Shown in pieces: positions 7,454-15,345 of a DNA stretch of 36,061 bases; position 1 is the first letter of the stretch; each line of letters opens with the position of its first letter. The stretch is from positions 1-36,061 of the forward strand of contig JAKUSK010000004.1 of NCBI GenBank assembly GCA_022449325.1, read 5' to 3'. The translations under genes and the position numbers were made by a program. The stretch is from Nitrososphaerales archaeon (GTDB lineage Archaea; Thermoproteota; Nitrososphaeria; Nitrososphaerales; UBA57). Under the pieces are notes generated by a model. It had not been told where the DNA came from, did not search any database, and saw nothing but the letters and a program-made list of their open reading frames with translations.

Positions 7454-8101
7454 ATGGGAGATCCAAAATATTCAAGAAAAAAGTCGGCGCGACCTCGAAA
7501 CCCTTGGCAACGAAATTTATTAAAAGAAGAATTAGAATTAGTTGGTAGTTTTGGTTTAAGAAATAAAAAAGAACTTCATGTTGCGTCAACAGAGTTATCT
7601 AGAATTAGAAAACAAGCTAGGCAACTTCTGGCTGCAACAACAGAAATTAGAACAGCAAGAGAACCAATTTTATTAACATCATTATCAAGGAAAGGAATTG
7701 TCACTGATGATGCAACGTTAGATAATGTATTAGCACTTAATGTTTCTAGTTTTTTGGAAAGAAGATTACAAACAGTAGTATTAAGAAAAGGATTAGCAAG
7801 AACACCTCATCAAGCAAGACAATTAATTACACATGGACATATAGCAATAGGAAACAATAGAGTAAACATACCAAGTTATACGGTAACACGGGATGAAGAA
7901 CCATTAGTAAAGATGACCGATGGAAGTACATTTGTGCTGCAGGAGATAGCAGTTCCAGAGCCAAAAAGTGATACGTATGGAAATCCAGATGAAAAAGAAG
8001 AATTAGAATCAAAGGAAAAACCTGTTGAAGAAAAGACTGAAGCTAAAGAGGAAATAGAAGAAAAGACTGAAGCTAAAGAGGATGTAAAAGAAAATGAGTA
8101 G
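7454..8101 (+). CDS. rpsD: 30S ribosomal protein uS4 with repetitive acidic tail
   Basis: Primary 16S rRNA-binding protein of the 30S body. The 215 residues begin MGDPKYSRKKSARPRNPW, the archaeal N-terminus, and include an S4 RNA-binding domain (ERRLQTVVLRKGLARTPHQA then ARQLITHGHIAIGNNRVN). After about residue 172 the protein runs into a low-complexity Glu/Lys tail of some 40 residues with a 10-residue unit EEKTEAKEEI/D present twice. The DNA of that unit is an exact 26-base direct repeat. The core is well recognised; the tail is lineage-variable in archaea. The stop overlaps uS11 by 8 bases. Confidence 0.95.
   Translation: MGDPKYSRKKSARPRNPWQRNLLKEELELVGSFGLRNKKELHVASTELSRIRKQARQLLAATTEIRTAREPILLTSLSRKGIVTDDATLDNVLALNVSSFLERRLQTVVLRKGLARTPHQARQLITHGHIAIGNNRVNIPSYTVTRDEEPLVKMTDGSTFVLQEIAVPEPKSDTYGNPDEKEELESKEKPVEEKTEAKEEIEEKTEAKEDVKENE
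8027..8082 (+). repeat. Exact 26-base direct repeat inside the uS4 tail
   Basis: Bases 8027-8052 and 8057-8082 are identical, with a 30-base period, so the repeat keeps the reading frame and encodes two copies of a 10-residue acidic/basic unit. This looks like slippage-type expansion of a flexible C-terminal extension. Confidence 0.9.
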
Positions 8102-8495
8102 TTCAGACGTATCAAAAAAATGGGGAATCGTACATATTTTTAGTAGTTATAATAACACAATTGTTCATATAACCGATTTAAGTGGTTCAGAAACGATTGC
8201 AATAAGTTCTGGTGGAAGACATGTTAAAGCGGACAGGTTCCAAGCAACGCCATATGCAGCTATGAAAGCTGCTCAAGCTGCAGCAGAAACTGCTAGATCA
8301 AAAGGAATTGAACATCTTCATATCAGAGTTCGTGCAGTGGGTGGAGTAGGTGGAAGAACTCCAGGACCAGGAGCTCAAGCAGTAATCAGAGCAATTGCAA
8401 GAGGCGGATTTAGAGTAGGAAAAATTGAAGATGTTACACCGATTCCTCATGATACCACTAGAAAAGCTGGCGGTAGAAGAGGAAGAAGAGCATAG
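8094..8495 (+). CDS. rpsK: 30S ribosomal protein uS11
   Basis: Platform protein near the E site. 133 residues, with KWGIVHIFSSYNNTIVHITD near the N-terminus, the AISSGGRHVKADRFQATPYA block, IRVRAVGGVGGRTPGPGAQA and the basic end TRKAGGRRGRRA. The ATG lies within the last codons of uS4 (8-base overlap). In many archaea rpoD comes next on the same strand; here it does not. Confidence 0.96.
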   Translation: MSSSDVSKKWGIVHIFSSYNNTIVHITDLSGSETIAISSGGRHVKADRFQATPYAAMKAAQAAAETARSKGIEHLHIRVRAVGGVGGRTPGPGAQAVIRAIARGGFRVGKIEDVTPIPHDTTRKAGGRRGRRA

Positions 8496-8531
8496 TCTTT
8501 TATCTGTTAACATAGCTTCAAGATTTTAATT

Positions 8532-10298
8532 ATGTGTGGAATAACCGGCTACATTGGAGAGAAGGAAGCAGCTCCAGTTTTATTACAAGCGTTAAAAAGA
8601 ATGGAATATAGAGGTTATGATTCAGCAGGGATTTCAACTATTTACAAAGATAATGTAACAATAAAAAAAGACATTGGAAGAATTGATTCAATTAATGAGA
8701 AGATTGAACTTGGTAAAGCAGAAGGCAAAATCGGGGTTGCGCATACAAGATGGGCTACACATGGAGGAGTGACAAAAGAAAATGCACATCCACATTTATC
8801 ATGTAAACAAAAAGTAGTCATGGTTCATAATGGAATAATTGAAAATTATAGGCAATTATTTAAGGAATTATCAGACAACCATGAGATTAAAAGTGAAACC
8901 GATTCAGAAGTCATAGCACATTTAATTGAAGAAGAATACGATAAAGAAAAAAACCCATTAAAAACATTGCAAAATGTAAGTAAAAAATTAGATGGTAGTT
9001 TTGCATTAGTTGTGATTTTTAGTGATAAAAAAGATGAAATATACGGAGTGAGAAAATATGCGCCATTAATTGTTGGAATTGGTGAACAAGAGAATTTTAT
9101 TTCCAGCGACATAGTGTCATTTATTGATTATACAGATAATGTAATATTTTTAGAAGATAAAGAGATAGTAAAAGTAACATCAAATTCAATTGAGATTGTA
9201 AACTTTGATGGAGATAAAATATCACGAGATAAAACACATGTAGCTTGGGAAGCTGCAGATGTATCGAAGGAAGAGTTTTCGCACCATACAATTAAAGAGA
9301 TTCATGAACAGAGTTCTACAGTACAAAATGCATTAAATCAAGATGATGAAGAATTTGAAGAGTTTGTTAATAAATTAACTAGTGGTAAGAATATATTCAT
9401 CACAGGGTCAGGATCGAGTTTTCACATTGCCTTAATTTTTAGAAAAATGCTTACAAAATTTGTAGATAGTCCAGTTCAGGCGTTTCTATCCAGTGAATCA
9501 GAAGAATATATTGAATCAATGAATGACAATGCAATATTAATTCCCATATCTCAGAGTGGAGAGACTGCCGATTTACTTGAAGTAATACGTAATGTTAAGG
9601 ATAAAGGAGTTACAGTGTTATCGATATACAATACGGTAGGTTCTTCTTTATCAAGAGTAAGTGATTTTAGTCTTAATCTAAATTGTGGTCCTGAGATCGG
9701 AGTTGCTGCAACAAAGAGTTTCACATCTCAATTAGCAATAGTGTATAAAATAATATTCAAATTAGGAAATGTAAAAGATGGTAATGAGAAGATTATTGAA
9801 TTATCTAATAAGATAAAAGATATTTTATCAAAAGAAAAAACCTTACAAGAAATTATTGAATTAATTAATGAATCAAATGACGTGTATTTCTTAGGGAGAG
9901 CAATACATCATCCAATAGCATTAGAAGGTGCATTAAAGTTAAAGGAATTAGCTTACATTCATGCAGAAGGAATGGCAGCAGGTGAGATAAAACACGGTAC
10001 ATTAGCATTAGTAGAAGAAGGTACACCGGCGATTATCATTAATCCGAAGGATGAATCTTATAACGATACAATAAATAATGCAACCGAAATGAAAGCGAGA
10101 GGCGCAAAAATAATTGGAATATCAAGTGAAGATAATGAAGTTTATGATTATTGGATAGAAATTCCTAAAGTAGAGAATATGTTATATCCATTAATCGAGC
10201 TTGTGCCGTTGCAGCTGTTAGCATACTATACTGCGATTAGAAGAAAGAATAATCCAGATTATCCAAGAAACTTAGCAAAATCAGTTACTGTAAAGTAA
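8532..10298 (+). CDS. glmS: Glutamine-fructose-6-phosphate aminotransferase
   Basis: Makes glucosamine-6-phosphate from fructose-6-phosphate and glutamine, the entry to UDP-GlcNAc and protein glycan synthesis. 588 residues, full length. The class II glutaminase domain starts with Cys2 as nucleophile (MCGITGYIG) and has RMEYRGYDSAG and HTRWATHGG. Two SIS sugar-isomerase domains follow (TGSGSSFHIA, PISQSGETADLLE, then ALEGALKLKELAYIHAEGM), and it ends in the conserved LAKSVTVK. The ATG at 8532 lies about 30 bases after a TTTTAT box (8499-8504), so it is probably transcribed from its own promoter as a leaderless mRNA. No glmS-type ribozyme is visible upstream. Confidence 0.96.
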   Translation: MCGITGYIGEKEAAPVLLQALKRMEYRGYDSAGISTIYKDNVTIKKDIGRIDSINEKIELGKAEGKIGVAHTRWATHGGVTKENAHPHLSCKQKVVMVHNGIIENYRQLFKELSDNHEIKSETDSEVIAHLIEEEYDKEKNPLKTLQNVSKKLDGSFALVVIFSDKKDEIYGVRKYAPLIVGIGEQENFISSDIVSFIDYTDNVIFLEDKEIVKVTSNSIEIVNFDGDKISRDKTHVAWEAADVSKEEFSHHTIKEIHEQSSTVQNALNQDDEEFEEFVNKLTSGKNIFITGSGSSFHIALIFRKMLTKFVDSPVQAFLSSESEEYIESMNDNAILIPISQSGETADLLEVIRNVKDKGVTVLSIYNTVGSSLSRVSDFSLNLNCGPEIGVAATKSFTSQLAIVYKIIFKLGNVKDGNEKIIELSNKIKDILSKEKTLQEIIELINESNDVYFLGRAIHHPIALEGALKLKELAYIHAEGMAAGEIKHGTLALVEEGTPAIIINPKDESYNDTINNATEMKARGAKIIGISSEDNEVYDYWIEIPKVENMLYPLIELVPLQLLAYYTAIRRKNNPDYPRNLAKSVTVK

Positions 10299-10301
10299 AA
10301 G

Positions 10302-10535
10302 TTAGACATCAATAATTTCTTTATCTTCTTGATACGACCATTCTTCTGAAGAGAGTCTATTACTATCTTTATCATAGCAACATAATTGATTACCTTCGTC
10401 CTTGGTTTTACTATGTGTACTATCACAAAATGGATATGTTTTACTTATACCGCACATACAGATTTTGACTTTGTCTCCTGAAGGTGTAATATGAATAAAT
10501 GGCTTATCAGTAGAATGTTTAATTAACCTAGTCAT
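10302..10535 (-). CDS. CDGSH iron-sulfur domain protein
   Basis: Small protein (77 residues from the ATG at 10535) of the CDGSH/mitoNEET zinc-finger-like family, which binds a [2Fe-2S] cluster by three Cys and one His. The ligands are C26, C28, C37 and H41 in CMCGISKTYPFCDSTH. The fingerprint normally reads CDG(S/T)H; here it is C-D-S-T-H, so the Gly is lost while all ligands stay. Two more Cys (CC, residues 52-53) follow. The role is probably redox or Fe-S transfer, but that is family-level inference. It lies downstream of tRNA-Val on the same strand and meets glmS tail to tail with 3 bases between. Confidence 0.85.
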   Translation of the reverse strand: MTRLIKHSTDKPFIHITPSGDKVKICMCGISKTYPFCDSTHSKTKDEGNQLCCYDKDSNRLSSEEWSYQEDKEIIDV

Positions 10536-10589
10536 CAAAAATACTAAGAAAAATTAGTAATTAAATTTACAGGAAAATCGGAAGATTAG

Positions 10590-10686
10590 TGGGCCCGCCC
10601 GGATTTGAACCGGGGACCTTCGCCATGTAAAGGCGACATCCTAACCATTCTAGGAGTTAAATTAACTCTGGCTAGACGACGAGCCC
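10590..10686 (-). tRNA. tRNA-Val(TAC) with a D-loop intron
   Basis: Reading the minus strand, a 7-bp acceptor stem (GGGCTCG with CGGGCCC), D arm, anticodon arm (TCGCC-TTTACAT-GGCGA) and T arm (CCCGG-TTCAAAT-CCGGG) fold once 22 bases at 10648-10669 are removed. The anticodon is TAC (Val). The mature form is 74 bases plus discriminator A (10590). The CCA end is not encoded. An AT-rich TTAAAATA stretch (about 10708-10716) lies 22-30 bases upstream as a TATA candidate. Confidence 0.93.
10648..10669 (-). other. 22-base noncanonical tRNA-Val intron (D loop)
   Basis: The segment contains a hairpin GAGTTA-ATT-TAACTC. The exon CTAG pairs with the CTAG that ends the intron, flanked by 3-base bulges CCA and AAT: a bulge-helix-bulge splice motif. 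Cutting between the second and third bulge bases gives the exon junction TAGCC|TGGTTA, a normal archaeal D loop. The site lies after position 17 region of the tRNA, not at 37/38. The outer helix is weak, so this is a relaxed motif. Confidence 0.85.
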
Positions 10687-10759
10687 CCTATATAATTTCT
10701 GTAATGATTATTTTAAGTCTTCATCCTTAAATTAGATTTTACAATATTCTATTAGAACG

Positions 10760-12001
10760 ATGAAAAGCGATATTTTGGTAATAGATCCAAGCATAGCAGG
10801 AATATCAGGAGACATGATGTTAAGTTCAATAATAGATATTGGAGCAGATGAAAAACTAGTAATTGAAAATTTAGAATCAATAAAAGATTATTTTAAGAGT
10901 TGTAAAAAACTTGAAATAAGTTTCAAGGATGTAACGAAAAATGGTTTTCGTGCAAAAAAAGCAGACATCATAATTGAGGAAGACAAGAATAGTCACAATG
11001 TAGATGAATTAAATCATAATTTAGAAAGGAGTATTGAGAATGTTTCTATATCACATAATGCAAAGGCGTTTATAAAAAATTCTTTTGAGAATTTAATTTC
11101 TGCTGAAAGTGCGTTACATGGTATTAGTAATAAAGAAATGCATTTACATGAAGCAGGTTCAATAGATACATTTGTAGACATTATTGGAACAGGAATTGCA
11201 TTAGATAATTTAAAATTATTTAATTTAAAAGAGATTATAACTACGCCAGTTTCAGTTGGAGGTGGAGATATAACATTCTCCCATGGGAAGATGCAGAATC
11301 CAGCACCTGCAATATTAGAGATCGCAAGAAGAAACAATATAATGATTAGAGGAGGTCCTGGAATGTATGAAACGGCTACTCCAACAGGAATGGCAATGCT
11401 TGCTGCATTAGTAGAGGAAAGTCAAGAAATTTTTCCTGGAATAAAACCAGAATTAATAGGAGTAGGAGCTGGATCTTCGGAGTTTAAGGAAATACCAAAT
11501 ATATTAAGAATTACTTTGGGGGAGAAATCTACGTTATTGACTGATGAAATTGCGATAATTGAAACTAACATAGATGACAGAACAGGAGAAGAGTTAGGTT
11601 ATGCAATGCAAAGAATAATTGATAATGGCGCATTAGACGTATCATTAATACCTACAATTGGAAAGAAAGGACGACCAAGTAATGTACTGAAAGTCATTAC
11701 AAATTTAAGTAAATCTGAATTTTTTTCCGATTTAGTAATGAGGGAAACAGGAACACTAGGTGTGAGAGTTTATCCAATGTCAAGATTCATACAAATGAGA
11801 GAAAATTTGAAGGCAAATATTACAATAAAGAATAATGATGAAGAGATTGATGTAAAAGTAGTTAAATCAGAGTCAGGAGAAATAATCCAATTTAAACCTG
11901 AATTTGATCAAATTGTCAAATTGTCAGAAAAATACAAAATCAATTTAATTGAATTAAAGAATGATATATCAAAACAAATACAAAGAGAATTATTTAATTA
12001 A
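10760..12001 (+). CDS. larC: LarC-like nickel insertion protein (DUF111)
   Basis: LarC is the CTP-dependent cyclometallase that inserts nickel into the pincer nucleotide cofactor of lactate racemase-type enzymes. The 413 residues form one continuous ORF, unlike Lactobacillus, where larC is split by a frameshift. Recognised by the N-terminal SIAGISGDMMLSSIIDIGA, HLHEAGSIDTFVDIIGT (a His-rich conserved block), ITTPVSVGGG, GMYETATPTGMAMLAAL, VGAGSSEFKEIPNILRITLG and the middle ETNIDDRTGEELGYAM leading into the C-terminal DUF111 region. The plus-strand gene meets larB tail to tail with 8 bases overlap. Substrates of the final cofactor are not evident, since no larA is in the window. Confidence 0.88.
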   Translation: MKSDILVIDPSIAGISGDMMLSSIIDIGADEKLVIENLESIKDYFKSCKKLEISFKDVTKNGFRAKKADIIIEEDKNSHNVDELNHNLERSIENVSISHNAKAFIKNSFENLISAESALHGISNKEMHLHEAGSIDTFVDIIGTGIALDNLKLFNLKEIITTPVSVGGGDITFSHGKMQNPAPAILEIARRNNIMIRGGPGMYETATPTGMAMLAALVEESQEIFPGIKPELIGVGAGSSEFKEIPNILRITLGEKSTLLTDEIAIIETNIDDRTGEELGYAMQRIIDNGALDVSLIPTIGKKGRPSNVLKVITNLSKSEFFSDLVMRETGTLGVRVYPMSRFIQMRENLKANITIKNNDEEIDVKVVKSESGEIIQFKPEFDQIVKLSEKYKINLIELKNDISKQIQRELFN

Positions 12002-12752
12002 TTTTTTTAACAATGATTGATGCAAGAACTCCTGCAGCAATACCAGAATCTATATTGACAGTAGCAATTCCAAGAGCGCAAGATTGGAGCATACTCATTA
12101 GAGCTGCAGTTCCTTTGTCTCCGTAACCATAGCCAATTGATGTTGGAACGCCAATAACAGGTATATCCACCAGACCGGCAATAATAGAAGCCATAGCTCC
12201 TTCACGACCAGCAACTGCAATTATTACATCTACGTCATCTTGAATAACGGATGAAAGTGAAGAAAATAATCGATGTATTCCCGCTACTCCAACATCATAA
12301 TATGTAGTATTTTTGCAACCTACTTCATCAAGAATTACTTTGGCTTCCTCAGCGACAGGAATGTCAGCTGTACCTGCAGTTATAATTGCAACGTGTCCAT
12401 GAATTGGTGTTTTCTTTTTTGTAGATAAAACAACAGTATTTGCAAGAGTGTTTTTACGAATATGTTTTTTTGGAAAAGATTTAGAGATTGCTGTAAGATG
12501 AGATTTATTTGTACGACTGATAATAACATGGCCGGAAGTTGAAAACATATTTTTAGCGATTTTAACAACTTGATCTGGAGATTTTCCTTCAGCAAGAATA
12601 ATTTCAGGAACGCCTTTTCTGTGTGCTCGACCAGTATCTAGCTTGGCAATATCTTGAACTTCAGAAATTGAATTTAATTGAATTTGTTTTTTTGCAGCCG
12701 TAGGAGTAAGTTCTCCAGTAGAAACTTTCTTTAATATTTCATCAATGGTCAT
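11994..12752 (-). CDS. larB: LarB-like pyridinium carboxylase/hydrolase (PurE-related)
   Basis: LarB carboxylates nicotinic acid adenine dinucleotide and cleaves it to the mononucleotide, the first step of nickel-pincer cofactor synthesis. 252 residues: an N-terminal helical part including KLDTGRAHRKGVPEIILAEG (38-57), and a PurE-like domain with HVAIITAGTADIPVAEEA, YYDVGVAGIHRLFS, VAGREGAMASIIAGL and VIGVPTSIGYG. MLQSCALG places a Cys at 225 where LarB enzymes have their catalytic Cys. It follows larE by 10 bases. A true PurE is about 160 residues and lacks this N-terminus and Cys block, so LarB is preferred. Confidence 0.9.
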   Translation of the reverse strand: MTIDEILKKVSTGELTPTAAKKQIQLNSISEVQDIAKLDTGRAHRKGVPEIILAEGKSPDQVVKIAKNMFSTSGHVIISRTNKSHLTAISKSFPKKHIRKNTLANTVVLSTKKKTPIHGHVAIITAGTADIPVAEEAKVILDEVGCKNTTYYDVGVAGIHRLFSSLSSVIQDDVDVIIAVAGREGAMASIIAGLVDIPVIGVPTSIGYGYGDKGTAALMSMLQSCALGIATVNIDSGIAAGVLASIIVKKIN

Positions 12753-12762
12753 TTTTATGAGA

Positions 12763-13569
12763 TTATTTGTTTAGATTACCTGATTTATAACCTGATAGTT
12801 CAAGAGTTATGTATTTGAAACCTAGATCTTTCAATTCCTGATCAATTTTATCCATGATTAATTCATTAAATAATAGTGAACGTTCATTTTTACCTACTTC
12901 AATTCTGGCAATATTATTGTGATCACGAACACGTAATATTTCAATTCCTGTAAGTTCTTTGATTAAAGCTTCGGCTCTTTCAATTTTAGAAAGTGTTTTT
13001 AGAGTAATAGGTTGACCATAAGCTACACGAGAAGAAAGGCAGGGTGCAGATGGTCGATCTGCAGTAGGTAATTGAAGATGTTTGGAAATATTTCGAATAT
13101 CAACTTTAGTAAACTCAAGATCTACAAAAGGATGAAGAATTTTATTTTCATCTGCGGCAACTAATCCAGGGCGAAAGTCGGATAAATCGTCAAGATTTGT
13201 TCCATCAACTATAACTTTGATGTTTTTTTCTTTCGAAATATCTGATAAAGTTGAGAATAATTCAGATTTACAATAATAACATCGATTAGATGAATTTTTG
13301 AGATAATCAGGATTATCCATTTCGTTTGTATTGACAATCAAGTGTTCAATTCCAATTGATTTAGCAAGAGATTGTGCATTTTTCAATTCGCTTCTTGGAA
13401 TACTAGGTGAATCAGCCGTTACTGCAATAGCCCGTTTTCCCAAGCTCATAAAGGCAGCTTTGGCCAATAGCGTACTATCTACTCCACCGGAAAATGCAAT
13501 TATAACTGAATCAAAGGACTTAAACCAAGATTCCAGTTCCTGTAATTTTGATGTAATTATACTCTGCAA
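12763..13569 (-). CDS. larE: LarE-like ATP-dependent sulfur insertase
   Basis: LarE is a PP-loop ATPase that adenylates the pyridinium dicarboxylate mononucleotide and inserts sulfur. 268 residues; the PP loop is SGGVDS (27-32), with AVTADSPSIPRSEL after it, GTNLDDLSDFRPG (123-135), and PCLSSRVAYG (176-185) with Cys177 at the sulfur-donor position of the family. RCYYC adds Cys97 and Cys100, so it has the three-Cys form, in which a [4Fe-4S] cluster rather than a sacrificed Cys supports turnover (known from Thermotoga-type LarE). The gene leads into larB and lies downstream of TusA and DsrE-like genes on the same strand. Confidence 0.9.
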   Translation of the reverse strand: MQSIITSKLQELESWFKSFDSVIIAFSGGVDSTLLAKAAFMSLGKRAIAVTADSPSIPRSELKNAQSLAKSIGIEHLIVNTNEMDNPDYLKNSSNRCYYCKSELFSTLSDISKEKNIKVIVDGTNLDDLSDFRPGLVAADENKILHPFVDLEFTKVDIRNISKHLQLPTADRPSAPCLSSRVAYGQPITLKTLSKIERAEALIKELTGIEILRVRDHNNIARIEVGKNERSLLFNELIMDKIDQELKDLGFKYITLELSGYKSGNLNK

Positions 13570-13611
13570 TTCTATAATTTTGTAAACATTACAATGGTTA
13601 AAATGTTTTAA

Positions 13612-14172
13612 TTATTCAATCGTGATGGTACGATTTTCAGTAATAATCAAATCCATTGGAACGTCATGTTCTTGGATATCAATGGTATTAATAAGTTGAA
13701 AATCAAATGCCAATGCGATTTTATATATAGAAGCATGAAGAGTTAGAAATTTATCATAGTAACCAGAGCCAAAGCCCAATCGATTACCTGATTTGTCAAA
13801 AGCAATACCAGGAACAATTACAGCATCGATGTTAGTGCAAATCACACCATCAACAGGCTCAGGAATATCAAGATAATTTTCCCTAAGATTCTCCATTCCG
13901 TCGATTGTGTGGAAATCCATAGTTTTAGATTGTCGATCAATTTTAGGCAAACAAACATTTTTTCCTAAATCAAGTGTTTTTTGAATCATACTAGAGGTGA
14001 GAACTTCCGTTTTTAGCGAATAATAGAAGCCGATGCAGTCGCTTTCTTTGAAGATTTGAGTCGAGAATAATTTATCCATTATAATATTAGAATTTTTATC
14101 TATATCATCTGTAGACTGTAAGTTACGAATATGTTTAATCTTATTACGAATTGATTCACGATTATCAGTCAT
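13612..14172 (-). CDS. 5-formyltetrahydrofolate cyclo-ligase
   Basis: ATP-dependent conversion of 5-formyl-THF to methenyl-THF, a folate repair step. 186 residues from the ATG at 14172, the usual length. The signature NRLGFGSGYYDKFL near the C-terminus is the phosphate/ATP-binding motif, and GFYYSLKTEV and VCLPKI fit the substrate region. An upstream TTG at 14205 lies inside the previous gene and is less likely. It starts 7 bases after the upstream ORF ends, consistent with an operon; 42 bases separate it from larE. The substrate could be a different pterin in archaea. Confidence 0.88.
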   Translation of the reverse strand: MTDNRESIRNKIKHIRNLQSTDDIDKNSNIIMDKLFSTQIFKESDCIGFYYSLKTEVLTSSMIQKTLDLGKNVCLPKIDRQSKTMDFHTIDGMENLRENYLDIPEPVDGVICTNIDAVIVPGIAFDKSGNRLGFGSGYYDKFLTLHASIYKIALAFDFQLINTIDIQEHDVPMDLIITENRTITIE

Positions 14173-14179
14173 ATGTGTA

Positions 14180-14542
14180 TTAATTATTATCTTTAATCCA
14201 GGCAATTAATGCTTTTTCATTAGAATCACTACGATTATCGATTACAGGAACAACAATGTTTTCTTGTGGGGAAGTAATAGTTGGAGTAAAGCTAGGCATG
14301 TTTGCGTATTCGATATCAACCCATAGTATGCCTTTGTCAATAAATTGTTCTGAAAGTTGATCGTCAATACCGCTAAAAGTTAGATTTTGAATTCGATAGA
14401 CAATACCATCAATCCATTTAACATAGGGTGATGCCATTGAATGAGATTGTATAGCAGTTCGTCGGGCTAAATTATCAGGTGAATCGTGTTTAATTAAACT
14501 AGAAATTACATATTCTTGCACTTGTTTAGAGCTAATTTTCAT
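14180..14542 (-). CDS. Conserved-looking protein of unknown function
   Basis: 120 residues from the ATG at 14542 (a GTG three codons earlier is the alternative). I do not recognise the family. It is soluble with no signal or membrane segment, has an N-terminal helix-rich half (SSKQVQEYVISSLIKHD), a VKWIDGIVYRIQNLTF strand-like region, and an acidic C-terminus ending AWIKDNN. No Cys or obvious metal motif. Its place between the DsrE-like and cyclo-ligase genes with 7- and 35-base gaps suggests co-transcription. Confidence 0.75.
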   Translation of the reverse strand: MKISSKQVQEYVISSLIKHDSPDNLARRTAIQSHSMASPYVKWIDGIVYRIQNLTFSGIDDQLSEQFIDKGILWVDIEYANMPSFTPTITSPQENIVVPVIDNRSDSNEKALIAWIKDNN

Positions 14543-14577
14543 CTTTCTCACTTACAGTGAGTTTAAAGTTGTAATAC

Positions 14578-15075
14578 TTAAATGAATAGTGTTAAAGCGT
14601 CGGGTTCACTAGCCCAAGATAAAAATGCTGAAGCGCCAACAATATCGTCGACTTCGGGAATAAGATTTTCTTCTTTTACATCCATGAATCCCATAGTAGG
14701 AGAACAAGCATGGAGTTTAACGCCGCTGTCTTTAGCCATTTTAATCATGTCGTAAACATTCGGCCAGAATTTTTCAATCTTGCTCTTCATCATAGTAGAA
14801 GCCATTTTAGTCATTCCAGGTATTACACCGACTATATTTGGCATAGGCATACCAGGATTTCCAACAGGAGCAATTTTTACTGAATTAACACCGTCCTTAG
14901 TTAGTGCTTTCAGACCCCAAAAAGTAAAATACATATCAACTTTCATTCCCATAGCAGGTGCTGTAGTGGCGAGAACAAGTGCAGGATAGAGCATGTCTAT
15001 AGTGCCTTTAGATACGACCAATATGAGTCGTTTCTTAAGTTGTTGATTTTCTGGTTGGATATCGGTCAAATTCAT
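14578..15075 (-). CDS. DsrE/DsrF-like sulfur carrier family protein
   Basis: Member of the DsrE superfamily, small proteins that carry persulfide in sulfur relay. 165 residues from the ATG at 15075. A Rossmann-like pattern begins RLILVVSKGTIDMLYPALVLATTAPAMG (hydrophobic, some parts membrane-like), then YFTFWGLKAL. The single Cys124 lies in LHACSPTMGF, followed by VDDIVGASAFLSW, matching the DsrE2-type carrier with a Cys after the fourth strand. The ATG overlaps the stop of tusA (TGATG), so the two proteins are probably made together and work as partners. The actual sulfur donor and acceptor are not shown by sequence. Confidence 0.85.
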   Translation of the reverse strand: MNLTDIQPENQQLKKRLILVVSKGTIDMLYPALVLATTAPAMGMKVDMYFTFWGLKALTKDGVNSVKIAPVGNPGMPMPNIVGVIPGMTKMASTMMKSKIEKFWPNVYDMIKMAKDSGVKLHACSPTMGFMDVKEENLIPEVDDIVGASAFLSWASEPDALTLFI

Positions 15076-15323
15076 CACTTTTTCTGTATGTGAAATACAA
15101 AGGTTTTGGGAGAAGTCTCTTCTACAGTACTTTCAAGCAATATGTTTCCTGTGGTATGAGCCCATCCTTCAAAATCAATAGGGGCTCCAGGATCAGTTGC
15201 AATTACTTTAAGAATCTGTCCTGAAGATAATTTAGAGATTTCCTTAGCAGTATTGATAATAGGAAGTGGACAAAGCAAGCCTTTCTGATCTAAGGTTTGG
15301 GAGATGTTTAGATTTTCAGTCAT
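15075..15323 (-). CDS. TusA/SirA-type sulfur carrier protein
   Basis: TusA-family proteins accept sulfane sulfur on a Cys and hand it to partners. 82 residues from the ATG at 15323, which has GGAG upstream; a TTG six codons earlier is less likely. The hallmark CPxP motif is QKGLLCPLPIINTAKEI with Cys18. GQILKVIATDPGAPIDFEGWA is the second conserved block. It sits 22 bases after the peroxiredoxin gene and overlaps the DsrE-like gene, a TusA-DsrE pair typical of sulfur relay. Two possible recipients are the LarE encoded downstream and tRNA thiolation; the first is inferred from location only. Confidence 0.92.
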   Translation of the reverse strand: MTENLNISQTLDQKGLLCPLPIINTAKEISKLSSGQILKVIATDPGAPIDFEGWAHTTGNILLESTVEETSPKTFVFHIQKK

Positions 15324-15345
15324 CACTTTATCCAACTCCAATTAA

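Noticed and set aside
8496..8531. glmS ribozyme or riboswitch upstream of glmS
   Set aside because: Only 36 AT-rich bases separate uS11 from glmS, too short for the ribozyme; a TATA-like box explains the spacing.
13331..13585. Plus-strand ORF opposite larE
   Set aside because: Antisense to the PP-loop region of larE; no independent signal.
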